Source: JAJPJE01 sp963848375 (lineage in GTDB: Bacteria; Acidobacteriota; Terriglobia; Terriglobales; Acidobacteriaceae). From it: a DNA stretch of 64,000 nt. The notes under the pieces were generated by a model that saw only the letters and a program-made list of their open reading frames with translations, was not told where the DNA came from and did no database searches. This document shows positions 9,047 through 17,970 of the stretch, piece after piece (positions within the stretch are counted from its first letter, which is position 1; the number at the start of each line of letters is the position of its first letter). The position numbers were made by a program, and so were the translations under genes. The stretch is from assembly GCA_963848375.1 (NCBI GenBank), contig CAWKDK010000005.1:62001-126000 (forward strand), read 5' to 3'.

Positions 9047-9817
9047 TCAGATTTCAAATTCCAGTTTCAGCCCGTCGTAGGCCAGTCGAACGTCAGGTGG
9101 CAGCGCGGCGTTGGTTGCAGCATGGGGAAGATCATGCGCTATGTGGGTGAAGAAAGTGCGTTTGGGCTTGAGCCTCTCGACAATCTGGAGCGAGTTGGCC
9201 ACAGTCGAGTGAGTCGGGTGAGGCTTGTGACGCAAAGCATCGAGAAACAGAATGTCGAGATCGCGCAACTGCTCAAGCGAGGATTCGGGGACCTCACTGA
9301 AGTCGGTGAGATAAGCGGCAGACCCAAAGCGGAAGCCAAGAATCTCCGCATCACCATGCAGGATCTTGATGGGCAGGAAGCAGGCTTCCCACAATTTCAC
9401 AGGCCCCCTAATAGGATGAAGTTCTACTTGAGCTAATCCGCCGTACTTATACTTCCCAGCAAAGATATAGCCGAACATGTCGCTAATCCGCGCGAGAGTG
9501 ATTGCGTCCGCGTAGAGCGGGATCTTGCCGTCGCGATGGAAAGTCAGCGGGCGCAAGTCGTCGAGCCCGAGGATGTGGTCGGCGTGCGCATGGGTATAGA
9601 GCACGGCGTCGAGCCGGCGGATCTTTTCGCGGATAGCCTGGGCACGAAAATCGGGGGTGGTGTCGATGACGACGACATGACCGTCATATTGGAGCATGAT
9701 CGACGGACGGGTGCGGCTATCGTGTGGATCGACGGAGCTGCAGACTTCGCACACACACCCGATGGTGGGCACGCCCATGGAGGTGCCGCTCCCGAGCACT
9801 GTGAGTGTCGCCTTCAT
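9047..9817 (-). CDS. Metallo-beta-lactamase fold phosphodiesterase, PhnP-like
   Basis: 256 residues. The metal motif THAHADH at residues 75-81 and later His/Asp residues (DFSE, THIAHD) mark the metallo-beta-lactamase fold. A Cys cluster at residues 21, 23 and 26 corresponds to the structural zinc site of PhnP, the cyclic phosphoribosyl phosphodiesterase. There is no phn operon nearby, so a housekeeping phosphodiesterase role is as likely as phosphonate use. Its start overlaps the stop of the DUF1844 gene by ATGA. Confidence 0.85.
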   Translation of the reverse strand: MKATLTVLGSGTSMGVPTIGCVCEVCSSVDPHDSRTRPSIMLQYDGHVVVIDTTPDFRAQAIREKIRRLDAVLYTHAHADHILGLDDLRPLTFHRDGKIPLYADAITLARISDMFGYIFAGKYKYGGLAQVELHPIRGPVKLWEACFLPIKILHGDAEILGFRFGSAAYLTDFSEVPESSLEQLRDLDILFLDALRHKPHPTHSTVANSLQIVERLKPKRTFFTHIAHDLPHAATNAALPPDVRLAYDGLKLEFEI

Positions 9818-10470
9818 TTCTTGAAGGGATTGCCTCCGCCGGTCTTGAACGGATCGCTTCCACCGTTGGTGGTGAACGGGTTGGAGCCGGGAACAGCCGA
9901 TGCCGGTTGAACCGCGCGAGTGAGCGCGTTGGTCACGTCGACGTAGGCCATCTGCACTTCATAGAGGGAATTCTGAATCAGGTTCTCCTCTGCGGCGGTG
10001 AGATTGCCTTTGGTTTTATCGCGGAGCAAAGAAAGCGTGTCGATGGTCTGGCGCGCCCCAATGAGATCCACGCGTGGCTGATCGTTCTGCTGGTGGACGA
10101 GTCCGAGCTGCATCAAGGCCGTCATGTAGAGCGAGGCGATGAAGCGATCGAAGCTCATCTCAAAGTCTTTGGCGCTACGGCCGAGTTGAGACTTAATCTG
10201 ATCGTCGAGAGCTTTCGAGGATGCTTTGAAGGCATCGTCGCTGGCTTTTTGTTCTTCGGCAGTTGGAGGCGGAGGAGCTTCCTGCGTCGGAGGGGCGGCG
10301 CTTTCTTCGCTAGAAATGATTTGCGATGAGGATGGGGCTGCGCTCTCCGAAAACGCGGGCGGCGCGGGTTCGGGCTCAGCCGCTGGAGTTACGGGACGAG
10401 CTTCGTCTTCCTCGGTGAAGCGGCGACGGTCGGTGACGGTGAATTCTGGTTCGTTCTTTTTATCGGGCAT
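9814..10470 (-). CDS. DUF1844 domain protein
   Basis: 218 residues. The first 80 are low-complexity, rich in Pro, Ala, Glu and Ser. The core from about 90 to 190 matches the DUF1844 pattern, with the F-x-x-F-I-x-S-L and MQLG motifs and a helical DTLSLLRDKTKGNL stretch. The tail is Gly/Asn/Pro-rich. The family is common in Acidobacteria and Deltaproteobacteria and has no established function. It is coupled to the PhnP-like gene. Confidence 0.85.
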   Translation of the reverse strand: MPDKKNEPEFTVTDRRRFTEEDEARPVTPAAEPEPAPPAFSESAAPSSSQIISSEESAAPPTQEAPPPPTAEEQKASDDAFKASSKALDDQIKSQLGRSAKDFEMSFDRFIASLYMTALMQLGLVHQQNDQPRVDLIGARQTIDTLSLLRDKTKGNLTAAEENLIQNSLYEVQMAYVDVTNALTRAVQPASAVPGSNPFTTNGGSDPFKTGGGNPFKK

Positions 10471-10516
10471 AACGTTTGGATGCAGTGCCTTGAGATTTTG
10501 AAATTAAACTGGCCGT

Positions 10517-11590
10517 TTAAACCGGCGTGAGCGCTTCCTTGAACGGCGGCCGAACTACTACGGCGGGCGAACCACTCACTTGCACATTCTTGCCTGGCTC
10601 AGCCGCCTCTTTGCGAACATAACCCAGCGCGACAACTTCAGTGCCACTCTCGGTGGGAAGCTGCTTCGAACTGGTGATTTCGCCGACTTCCTTGCCGTCG
10701 ACTTCGATCTTGGCGCCGGGTTCGGGTTGCGCGCCGCTGATCACGAATCCAGTGAACTGGCGGTGCACGTTGCCGCGCGAATGTATGCGCTCGACGATCT
10801 CCTGGCCAACGTAGCATCCCTTGGTGAAATGCAGGGCCTGACTCTGGCCGGTCTCCTGCGGAAGATCACGTTCGCGAATGTCCTGTCCGTAACGGGGGAC
10901 GCCAGCGGCCACACGGAAAATTTCGATGGCGTCAGTGCCAACGGGCTTGGCTCCGGCAGCTCGGACGGCGTTCCATAGCTTGGGCGCGTTCTCGGGAGCG
11001 AGCCAGATTTCGTACGTCTGAGAGATGTCACTGGCCATGCGAGTCACGGAGAGGCCGATGTCCTGCCAGACAGAGCGGGCGACCAAGAGGGGCTCGACGC
11101 CGTCGGCGATAGTGATGCCGATGCTGCGCAGAATCGAAAGCGCCTGCGGTCCCTGGACGGCGATGCCGGTGAGCTTGTCGCTGATGTCGGAGACTTCGAC
11201 ATCGTCCATGATGATGAATTTATCGAAGATGTCTTTCAGGCGCTCGGCCTGCCAGAGTTCGGTATCGACAAGGAGGTGATCGCCGAAGTTGTAAATGTAG
11301 AGATCGCCCTGGATACGGCCCTGCGGATTCAGGATGAAGTTGTAGTTGCCGTGATCCTGTGGGAGGTCGCGAACATTATTGGTGACCATGCCGTTGGTCC
11401 AGCGGACACGGTCGGAGCCGGTGAGCACGATTTTCGCGCGCCAGCCTAGATCGTAGACGCCCGCGGCGGAGACGAGCGCGTGGTATTCAGCGCGAGAATC
11501 GCCGAAGGAGCGTGCGGTTTCTGCGCCGCAGTATTCGGCGAAATCGGCACCAGAGGCCGCCAGCTGTTCATAGAGTGGAGTACGCGCCAT
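10517..11590 (-). CDS. YgfZ/GcvT-like folate-binding protein
   Basis: 357 residues from ATG 11590; an upstream start at 11653 adds a non-conserved leader and is not used. The KGCYVGQE motif near residue 265 is the YgfZ hallmark that separates it from true glycine-cleavage T proteins, together with an N-terminal GcvT fold. YgfZ proteins bind tetrahydrofolate and help Fe-S cluster assembly or repair. It is followed on the same strand by the DUF1844 gene after a 46 bp gap. Confidence 0.88.
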   Translation of the reverse strand: MARTPLYEQLAASGADFAEYCGAETARSFGDSRAEYHALVSAAGVYDLGWRAKIVLTGSDRVRWTNGMVTNNVRDLPQDHGNYNFILNPQGRIQGDLYIYNFGDHLLVDTELWQAERLKDIFDKFIIMDDVEVSDISDKLTGIAVQGPQALSILRSIGITIADGVEPLLVARSVWQDIGLSVTRMASDISQTYEIWLAPENAPKLWNAVRAAGAKPVGTDAIEIFRVAAGVPRYGQDIRERDLPQETGQSQALHFTKGCYVGQEIVERIHSRGNVHRQFTGFVISGAQPEPGAKIEVDGKEVGEITSSKQLPTESGTEVVALGYVRKEAAEPGKNVQVSGSPAVVVRPPFKEALTPV

Positions 11591-11688
11591 AAGACAACAG
11601 ATGATTATATCGTGCAAGAGATGCGAGAGGATGTGGTGGGCGGTTGAGGGCACGCCGGATCACGGGCGATTCTGCTATCTTGTGTGCC

Positions 11689-12741
11689 GTGCAAAACAAG
11701 AAACGAATCGCAGTGGTGCCCGGGGATGGGATCGGGAAGGAAGTAATCCCACAAGCGGTTAGCGTGATCCAGGCGACCGGCGCACCGGTAGAGTTCACCG
11801 AGTTTGACTGGGGCGCGGATCGCTACCTGAAGGACGGAATCACGATTCCAGCCGACGGATTTCAGATGCTAGCCCGCGACTTCGACGCGATTTTGGTCGG
11901 CGCGCTCGGGGATCCGCGGGTGCCTACCAATATTCATGCCAAAGAAATTCTACTGGGCATGCGCTTCAAGATGGATCTGTATGCGAATGTGCGTCCGGTG
12001 AAACTGCTGGATGAGAGCCTGTGTCCGCTGAAGAATGCTAGGCCGGAAGATGTGGATTTTGTGGTGATCCGCGAGAACACCGAAGGCGTGTACATGGACA
12101 TGGGCGGCCTGTTCAAGGCGGGCACGCCGGATGAAGTGGCGACGCAGGAGGACATCAATACGCGCAAGGGCGTGGAGCGCGTGATTCGATTTGCGTTCGA
12201 ATACGCGAAGACGAATGGGCGCAAGAAAGTGTTGATGTCCGACAAGTCGAACGTGATGACGTACGCGGGCGGGCTGTGGCAACGGGTGTTCAAGGAAGTG
12301 GCGAAGGAGTATCCGGAGATTCAGACGCAGCACATGTTCGTGGACGCGCTGTGCCTGCAGATGGTGCGCGAGCCGAAGTCGCTGGACGTGATCGTGACCA
12401 ACAATATGTTTGGCGACATTGTGACGGATCTGGCGGCTGCGTTGCAGGGCGGGCTGGGCATGGCGGCGAGCGGGAATATACATCCGGGGCGGACGTCGAT
12501 GTTCGAGCCGGTGCATGGATCGGCGCCCCCGATTGCAGGGAAGAATGTGGCGAATCCGATGGGCGCGATTCTGACGGGCGCGATGATGCTGGCGCATCTG
12601 GGATTTGCGGCTGAGGCGGCGAAGATTGAGGGCGCGGTGCTCGAGGCCGTGCGTCAGAAAAAGACGACGGTCGATGTGGGCGGAGCGCTGGGCACGCGGG
12701 AATGCGCGGAGTGGATAAGGGATCGAGTGGCTCGGGGATGA
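11689..12741 (+). CDS. Isopropylmalate/tartrate dehydrogenase family enzyme
   Basis: 350 residues from a GTG at 11689; the open frame from 11644 adds an unlikely leader, and TGCTATCTT just upstream could be a -10 region. NAD-dependent decarboxylating dehydrogenase: VPGDGIGKE at the N-terminus, the Arg-rich substrate loop YANVRPVKLL near 110, an ENTEGVY signature, and DIVTDLAAA with metal-binding Asp near 240. The loop sequence is intermediate between LeuB and the tartrate/D-malate group, and no leuCD genes are adjacent, so the substrate is uncertain. The stop overlaps the next gene by ATGA. Confidence 0.88.
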   Translation: MQNKKRIAVVPGDGIGKEVIPQAVSVIQATGAPVEFTEFDWGADRYLKDGITIPADGFQMLARDFDAILVGALGDPRVPTNIHAKEILLGMRFKMDLYANVRPVKLLDESLCPLKNARPEDVDFVVIRENTEGVYMDMGGLFKAGTPDEVATQEDINTRKGVERVIRFAFEYAKTNGRKKVLMSDKSNVMTYAGGLWQRVFKEVAKEYPEIQTQHMFVDALCLQMVREPKSLDVIVTNNMFGDIVTDLAAALQGGLGMAASGNIHPGRTSMFEPVHGSAPPIAGKNVANPMGAILTGAMMLAHLGFAAEAAKIEGAVLEAVRQKKTTVDVGGALGTRECAEWIRDRVARG

Positions 12742-14627
12742 CGAAAAAGGCCGATCAAGCGCTGGGGATGGATGAGGGAATTACACGGCGCGATTTTCTA
12801 AACTCGACGCTGATTGCCTCCGGTGCGGCGCTGCTGAGTTCGGCGGCTCCGGGAGAACTGCTGGGCCAAACAAAGGATGATGACTGGAACGGCTATGGCG
12901 GCGTCGGGGATTATGCGAACTCCAACGGCAACACGCAGGCGATCGTAAATGCCGGGCACGAGATCAGGGACAAAGTCTACAAGGGACTCCCGGCGGATAC
13001 GGTCGAGACTGGCGAAGTCTACGATTGCGTGATTGTGGGCGGCGGGATCAGTGGTCTGGCGGCGGCCTTGCTTCTGCAACAGCAGACCGCAGGGAAGATG
13101 AAGTCGCTGGTGCTGGAGAACCATGCGATCTTTGGCGGCGAGGCAAGGCGCAACGAGTTTGAGGTGGATGGACAGCGACTGGCGGCGCATCAGGGATCGG
13201 CGATGTTCTGGACGCCGTTTCCGTACAGCTTCATTGGGCGCTTCTATGATTCGATCGGGCTGAAGCCGCCGGAGTTGAAGTATCAGACTTGGGCGGGAAG
13301 CGATCCAGAGTTTGCGTTGCCTCTGTCGCCCTACGATATTGCGGATCGTAAGCGCTACGGATTTTACTTTCCGGGGATGGCGGGGCAGAAGTCGGGAACT
13401 TGGGTAATCGATCCGTGGGCGAAGAAGCTGGAGGGCGCGCCGATTCCGACGAAGGCGAAGGCCGAGCTGCTGGCAATGTGGGCGGCAGAGGGGAAGGATC
13501 AGCGGCCGAAATATCCGGGCGATGCGATTTCGAGGCATCTGGATAGCGTCACCATCGAGCAGCATCTAATGGAGACGTACGGGCTGAGCCGGGAGACGAT
13601 TCGCGCTTATCTTTCCGATGAGGGCAGCGGATCGGGACTGGGACCGGACGCGTTATCGGCGTATTCGGACTACGCCGCGGATTTTCTGTATCCCATGGAT
13701 GACAGCGGGCAGATGTTTCCGGGCGGGAATACCGGGATCGCGAGAATGATCACGAAGACGCTGATCCCAGATGCAATCGCGGGCGAGGCGTCGGTTGAAG
13801 GAGTCGCGCGAGGCGCGGTGAATTTCGCGGCGCTAGATCGCGCGGGTCAGACGACGCGGATTCGGCTGAACTCGACGGCGGTTTGGGTGGAGCACGAGGG
13901 AGCGCCGGAGAAGTCGGAGTTTGTGACGGTCGCGTATACGCGCGAAGGCAAGATTTATCGAGTGAAGGCGCGCTCGGCGATTATGGCTGGCGGTTGCTGG
14001 ACGACGAAGCATATTGTGCGCGACCTTCCGGCGGAGCAGCGCGAAGCTTACGGGCAGTTTTATCGGTCGCCGTGCCTGATGGCGAATGTGGCAGTGCGGA
14101 ACTGGCGATTCCTTTACAACAAGGGGATTGTCGGATGCCGCTGGTTTGGCGGGTTGGGCAACTACACGAGTGTGCGGCGGATGGCGACGTGTGGGCCGCA
14201 ACCAGCCACGATCAGTCCGGATTCGCCGACGGTGCTGACGATCAAACACATCTATTCGTATCCGGGAATGCCGACGGAGCAGCAGGGAGTGCGGGGACGG
14301 TTCGAAATGCTGGGCACGCCGTATGCAGAATATGAGAGACAGATTCGCGAACAGTTCACGGACATGTTCGCGGCATCGGGATTCGATGCGAAGCGCGATA
14401 TTGCGGGAGTCATTCTGAATCGCTGGGGACACGCGTATTTGAATCCGCAGCCCGGATTCTTCTTCGGCAAGAGCGGAAAGCCTGCGCCCAGTGATGTACT
14501 ACGGGCCGCACCGTTTGGCAGGATTGCGTTCGCAAATACGGATCTGGCGGGGATTATGGATCACCGGTGCTCGATCCTGGAGGCGAATCGCGCGGTGGGA
14601 CAGTTGTGTGAGCAAGTGCTGCGTTGA
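12738..14627 (+). CDS. Tat-exported FAD-dependent oxidoreductase, spermidine dehydrogenase-like
   Basis: 629 residues from the ATG that overlaps the upstream stop. A twin-arginine signal TRRDFL at about residues 17-22 is followed by an Ala/Ser-rich hydrophobic segment. The Rossmann motif VIVGGGISGLAAA at about residue 100 and the FGGEARR segment indicate FAD binding. The C-terminal part has a further FAD contact region ending DHRCSILEANRAVGQL. Resemblance to SpdH-type periplasmic amine oxidases is from memory; other amine or alcohol donors are possible. It appears co-transcribed with the preceding dehydrogenase. Confidence 0.75.
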   Translation: MTKKADQALGMDEGITRRDFLNSTLIASGAALLSSAAPGELLGQTKDDDWNGYGGVGDYANSNGNTQAIVNAGHEIRDKVYKGLPADTVETGEVYDCVIVGGGISGLAAALLLQQQTAGKMKSLVLENHAIFGGEARRNEFEVDGQRLAAHQGSAMFWTPFPYSFIGRFYDSIGLKPPELKYQTWAGSDPEFALPLSPYDIADRKRYGFYFPGMAGQKSGTWVIDPWAKKLEGAPIPTKAKAELLAMWAAEGKDQRPKYPGDAISRHLDSVTIEQHLMETYGLSRETIRAYLSDEGSGSGLGPDALSAYSDYAADFLYPMDDSGQMFPGGNTGIARMITKTLIPDAIAGEASVEGVARGAVNFAALDRAGQTTRIRLNSTAVWVEHEGAPEKSEFVTVAYTREGKIYRVKARSAIMAGGCWTTKHIVRDLPAEQREAYGQFYRSPCLMANVAVRNWRFLYNKGIVGCRWFGGLGNYTSVRRMATCGPQPATISPDSPTVLTIKHIYSYPGMPTEQQGVRGRFEMLGTPYAEYERQIREQFTDMFAASGFDAKRDIAGVILNRWGHAYLNPQPGFFFGKSGKPAPSDVLRAAPFGRIAFANTDLAGIMDHRCSILEANRAVGQLCEQVLR

Positions 14628-14631
14628 TTCG

Positions 14632-14662
14632 CCGCTGATAAACGCAGATTCACGCTGATCAG
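14632..14662. repeat. Short dispersed repeat at convergent gene ends
   Basis: The segment beginning CCGCTGATAAACGCAGATTC belongs to a widespread bacterial short repeat (CTGAT..GCAGATT..GCTGATC). A related piece occurs at 19798-19825. Here it lies between two convergent genes, and its last bases supply the stop codon of the TPR gene. Confidence 0.6.
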
Positions 14663-15144
14663 TTCCACATCGCTTTGATTTTTTTCAGGGCGAAGATGGC
14701 GACCTGGTAGCTGGGATTCTGCTCCAAGGATTTTTCGTAGCACGCGCGGGCTTTCTTCCAGTCGTGCTTCTTTTCCCAGATACGGCCCATGTTGAACCAC
14801 GGATAGCAGTAGGCTTCGTAGCGAGGCGCGCGCAAGGCTTTCTCAAACCACGGCAGGGCTTCGTCGAACTTGCCCTGCTCGATGAGATAAGCGCCGATGT
14901 CGTTATAGGGATTGCCAAAGTCGGGATCGATTTCGATAGCTTTTAAACACTCCCGGATGGCTTTGTCCCAAACGCCCATGAACGAGTAGGTCCAACCGCG
15001 GAACGTGTAGGCTTCAGCGGTAGGGAAGGCCTGGATCGAGCGCGCGTACAGGCGAAGCGCCTCTTCGTACTCGCCCTGCATCTGGCGAGCGTAGGCCTGG
15101 CGAAACAGGTCAATTGCGTAGTCGCGTTGATCGGAGCCCTGCAC
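14659..15144 (-). CDS. Tetratricopeptide repeat protein
   Basis: 161 residues made almost wholly of TPR units, with motifs such as YEEALRLYARSI, WDKAIRECLKAIEIDPD, FDEALPWFEKAL and WKKARACYEKSLEQNP. There is no signal peptide, so it is probably a cytoplasmic scaffold. It is convergent with the oxidoreductase gene. The partner is unknown. Confidence 0.88.
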   Translation of the reverse strand: MQGSDQRDYAIDLFRQAYARQMQGEYEEALRLYARSIQAFPTAEAYTFRGWTYSFMGVWDKAIRECLKAIEIDPDFGNPYNDIGAYLIEQGKFDEALPWFEKALRAPRYEAYCYPWFNMGRIWEKKHDWKKARACYEKSLEQNPSYQVAIFALKKIKAMWN

Positions 15145-15291
15145 GGCGAAAAATATATCTGAAATCCGGGGCTGGCGGGCAATCCGATGGTAACCATTCC
15201 TAAACGGCAGTTCACGGGGGAGATGTACCTCTGGAACCAGCGGCGATACATTGTCTTACACTGTGGGTTACAGTAGTCACCAGAGAATTCC

Positions 15292-16743
15292 TTGAAAAGA
15301 ATTTCATTCGTTCTAGTTATAGTGATGTCCCTTTTGTGCTGGGGACAGACGTCACCGTCTGCGCAGACGCAGTCGCCTGCACAACCACCTCCGCCGGTTC
15401 AGCAACCCGCACCGCAGAAGGCTCCGGATGCGCAGGCTCCGACAGACACGCAAGTCCAGCCCGAGCACCGAATCTCGAAGGCTGAGGAAAAGGAACTTCT
15501 CGATTCCGTCAACGCGATTTTGAAGATTCAGAGCGACGATACCGCGCTGCCGATCAAGCATGAGGTAAAACGGCAGCTCACCAGCCGGGACGACGTGGAG
15601 AAATTCTTCGTCGAGCGTTTCCAGAAAGACGAAGCCGCGCAGAAGCTGAAGAGGTCGGAAATTGTTCTGAAGAAATTTGGATTGATCCCGCGCGATTTCT
15701 ATCTGGAAGGATTCATGCTCGAACTGTTGCGTGAACAGGTGGCGGGCTACTACAACGCGGATAACAAGACGGTGTATCTGCTCGATTGGATCGATCCGGA
15801 CCAGCAGAAGCCAGTGCTGGCGCATGAATTGACGCACGCTCTGCAGGATCAGAATTTCAAGCTGGAGAAGTGGTCGAAGACGGGATTGGCCGGGGAGAAG
15901 AAAGTCCAGGACGAAATCCAGTCGGACGAGCAACTGGCAGCTCGCGACGCAGTGCTCGAAGGCCAGGCGATGACGGCCATGCTCGACTACATGCTGGCTC
16001 CCACAGGACAGTCAGTGCTGACCTCGCCGTTGCTGGTGAAGGCGACTGAGATAGGGATGACATCAGGTGGAGGCTCTCCGGTTTACGACAAGGCTCCACT
16101 GTATCTACAGCAGGCGCTGATTTTTCCTTACACATACGGGATGGATTTTACGGTTACTCTCCTGAAGAACGGCGGCAAAGAAAAAGCGTACGCGGATGTG
16201 TTCCGCAATCCGCCACAGAATACGCGCGAGATCATGCAACCGGAGACGTACCTGGCTGGCGAGAAGTTGCCGCCTATGGCGATTCCGGACTTCAAGAACA
16301 TACTCGGACACGACTGGGATCGCTACGATGTGGGATCAATCGGTGAGTTCGACGTCTCCATCATGGGGCAGCAGTATGGGATGAAGCGGGACGAATCCGA
16401 CAAGTTGGCCACGGGATGGCGCGGTGGCTACTACTACGCCGCGCTGAAGCATGGGACAAAAGATCCGAAGACCGCAGATACAAGCGTGGTGTTTGTAACT
16501 AAGTGGGCGACTCCCGAGCAAGCTGAGCAATTTGAGAAGGTGTACCTGGGTTATCTGCCGAAGCGCTATGCGGCAGTGACGTCGTCGCATGATCCGGGGC
16601 AGACAATTCGAAAATACGGCACGACTGAAGGCACGGTGATCGCGAATCAAAAAGATGGACTGCTCACCATCACGGAGAGTTTTGACGATGAGACGGCGCA
16701 GAAGCTGATGCAGGCGGTTGAGGGGACAGAGGCAAAACCGTAG
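15292..16743 (+). CDS. Exported protein with an HELTH metallopeptidase-like motif
   Basis: 483 residues from a TTG start. A signal peptide (basic MKR, hydrophobic core to about residue 17) is followed by a Pro/Gln/Ala-rich linker to about residue 57. A zincin-like motif HELTH lies at residues 178-182 in the context LAHELTHALQDQ, and DAVLEGQA downstream offers a candidate third ligand. The second half shows no known domain. It is probably a periplasmic metallopeptidase or a catalytically modified relative; activity is inferred only from the motif. The gene tail overlaps the convergent esterase gene by 74 bp. Confidence 0.75.
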   Translation: MKRISFVLVIVMSLLCWGQTSPSAQTQSPAQPPPPVQQPAPQKAPDAQAPTDTQVQPEHRISKAEEKELLDSVNAILKIQSDDTALPIKHEVKRQLTSRDDVEKFFVERFQKDEAAQKLKRSEIVLKKFGLIPRDFYLEGFMLELLREQVAGYYNADNKTVYLLDWIDPDQQKPVLAHELTHALQDQNFKLEKWSKTGLAGEKKVQDEIQSDEQLAARDAVLEGQAMTAMLDYMLAPTGQSVLTSPLLVKATEIGMTSGGGSPVYDKAPLYLQQALIFPYTYGMDFTVTLLKNGGKEKAYADVFRNPPQNTREIMQPETYLAGEKLPPMAIPDFKNILGHDWDRYDVGSIGEFDVSIMGQQYGMKRDESDKLATGWRGGYYYAALKHGTKDPKTADTSVVFVTKWATPEQAEQFEKVYLGYLPKRYAAVTSSHDPGQTIRKYGTTEGTVIANQKDGLLTITESFDDETAQKLMQAVEGTEAKP

Positions 16744-17635
16744 AGCCTGCATTGCCGGGGCTTACCTTGTCCATGACTTCGAACATCCCTTTGAGCGCCT
16801 GATCCCAATACCGCCAGTTATGAGCGCCGGGACTTTCGCGATAGACGTGGTCGACGTGCGCGGACGCGAGAGAGCGATCGAGCAGGCGATTGACACCGAC
16901 CAGACCATCCCTATTTCCACACGCCTGATAGATGTAGGGAAGACCCTTGGGATTCTGGACAGACTTGACCAGGTAAAAGGGGTCATATTCTTCGCGCACG
17001 CCGCTGCCAGGCGGTCCGAAGATTTTGCGTAATCTCCAGTATTGACCGAACCGCTCGAAAGAAAATTTGCGGGTCGGGGCATCGGCCGCGTTGCTCATGG
17101 AGCTGACGAACCAGTAGCGATCGGGATGCTTCAGTCCCAGGTAGAAAGCGCCGTATCCGCCCATGGAGAGACCACCAATCAGGCGAGACTCGCGCTTGGC
17201 CGCTACCGGGTAGTGAGTCTCCACATCGTTGGGGATGTCGTTCACGATGTAGTCGGCATAGTGATCGTCGGGGATTTCGGCGGCGTTTACGTAGTAGGAA
17301 TTGTCACCTTCGGGGAGCACAGCAATAAGCTTGCGATCGCGAAGATAGTCGTGGAGATGCGACCAGCGAAGCCAGTCTCCGGGTTCGCCTCCGAAGCCGT
17401 GGAGCAAATAGATGACACCGAATCCATCCAGTTGACCGGAGTTCTGGGGACGGACCACGAGGTACTGTTTTCGGCGGCCTAGAGATGGGCTATAGAACGT
17501 GACCCGCTCTGCCTGAACACCCTTGATCGTGATTGGACGAACCTCGCGATCGGTGCGCGGTGGTTCGGATCGGTGGCAAGACGCGAGACAAAGCAAAGCA
17601 GCCACGCTGACCAGTGTGCGGCAGGTGAAATTCAC
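16670..17635 (-). CDS. Esterase D/PHB depolymerase-type lipoprotein
   Basis: 321 residues. A lipoprotein signal peptide ends in the lipobox LASC with Cys20. The alpha/beta hydrolase core has the oxyanion region YLLHGFGGE near 76-84, nucleophile GLSMGG with Ser157, a GNRDGLVG acid region and a C-terminal GAHNW His. This is the putative esterase family (PF00756). The C-terminal 25 residues are Pro/Ser-rich and antisense to the end of the upstream gene, suggesting run-on past an original stop. It is probably a cell-surface or periplasmic carboxylesterase. Confidence 0.85.
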   Translation of the reverse strand: MNFTCRTLVSVAALLCLASCHRSEPPRTDREVRPITIKGVQAERVTFYSPSLGRRKQYLVVRPQNSGQLDGFGVIYLLHGFGGEPGDWLRWSHLHDYLRDRKLIAVLPEGDNSYYVNAAEIPDDHYADYIVNDIPNDVETHYPVAAKRESRLIGGLSMGGYGAFYLGLKHPDRYWFVSSMSNAADAPTRKFSFERFGQYWRLRKIFGPPGSGVREEYDPFYLVKSVQNPKGLPYIYQACGNRDGLVGVNRLLDRSLASAHVDHVYRESPGAHNWRYWDQALKGMFEVMDKVSPGNAGSTVLPLSPQPPASASAPSHRQNSP

Positions 17636-17720
17636 GCTGACTTCGATGCTAAATCAGTTTCACGTTTCGTGTTTCACGTTTCATGAGCAAGAGAAGTGAG
17701 GGTAACAAGGGCAGAATCAA

Positions 17721-17860
17721 GTTGCAGATCTCCCGCCGACTGCGCCGCTCGTGATGACAGGAAGCTGCTGGTGCTGGAAGAAGCGCCTCAAAGCTCTTGA
17801 TTAGGCCAGCACGGTAAGGCCCCTTCGACTCGGCCGTGCGGTCTCGCTCAGGGTGACAGT
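17721..17860. repeat. Short dispersed repeats upstream of mtnP
   Basis: The gene-free region 17636-17970 holds a GTTGCAGATCTCCCGCC...CTCGTGATGACAG element at 17721-17760. It also holds a separate CCTTCGACTCGGCC...TCTCGCTCAGGGTGACAG element at about 17819-17859. The latter is of the widespread 'CCTGAGCGAAGTCGAAGG'-type family. Near 17655-17685 there are tandem TTTCACGTTTC units. No gene is seen here. Confidence 0.75.
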
Positions 17861-17930
17861 AGTGGAGGGGTGACAGTGATGGAGACGGTGACAGCAGTTG
17901 CGACATCGGATGCAGTCACACGCTGTTTTG

Positions 17931-17936
17931 TATAAT
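17931..17936 (+). promoter_or_regulatory. Probable -10 box of mtnP
   Basis: TATAAT lies 35 bp upstream of the TTG start of mtnP, and a strong AGGAG site precedes the start at about 17959-17963. No convincing -35 box is found. Confidence 0.45.
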
Positions 17937-17970
17937 CGCGAGTTCACCTTGAGATAGCAGGAGATACCGT

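Noticed and set aside
13833..14432. Long minus-strand frame opposite the Tat flavoprotein gene
   Set aside because: It is a shadow of the GC-rich coding strand with no conserved motif or ribosome binding site.
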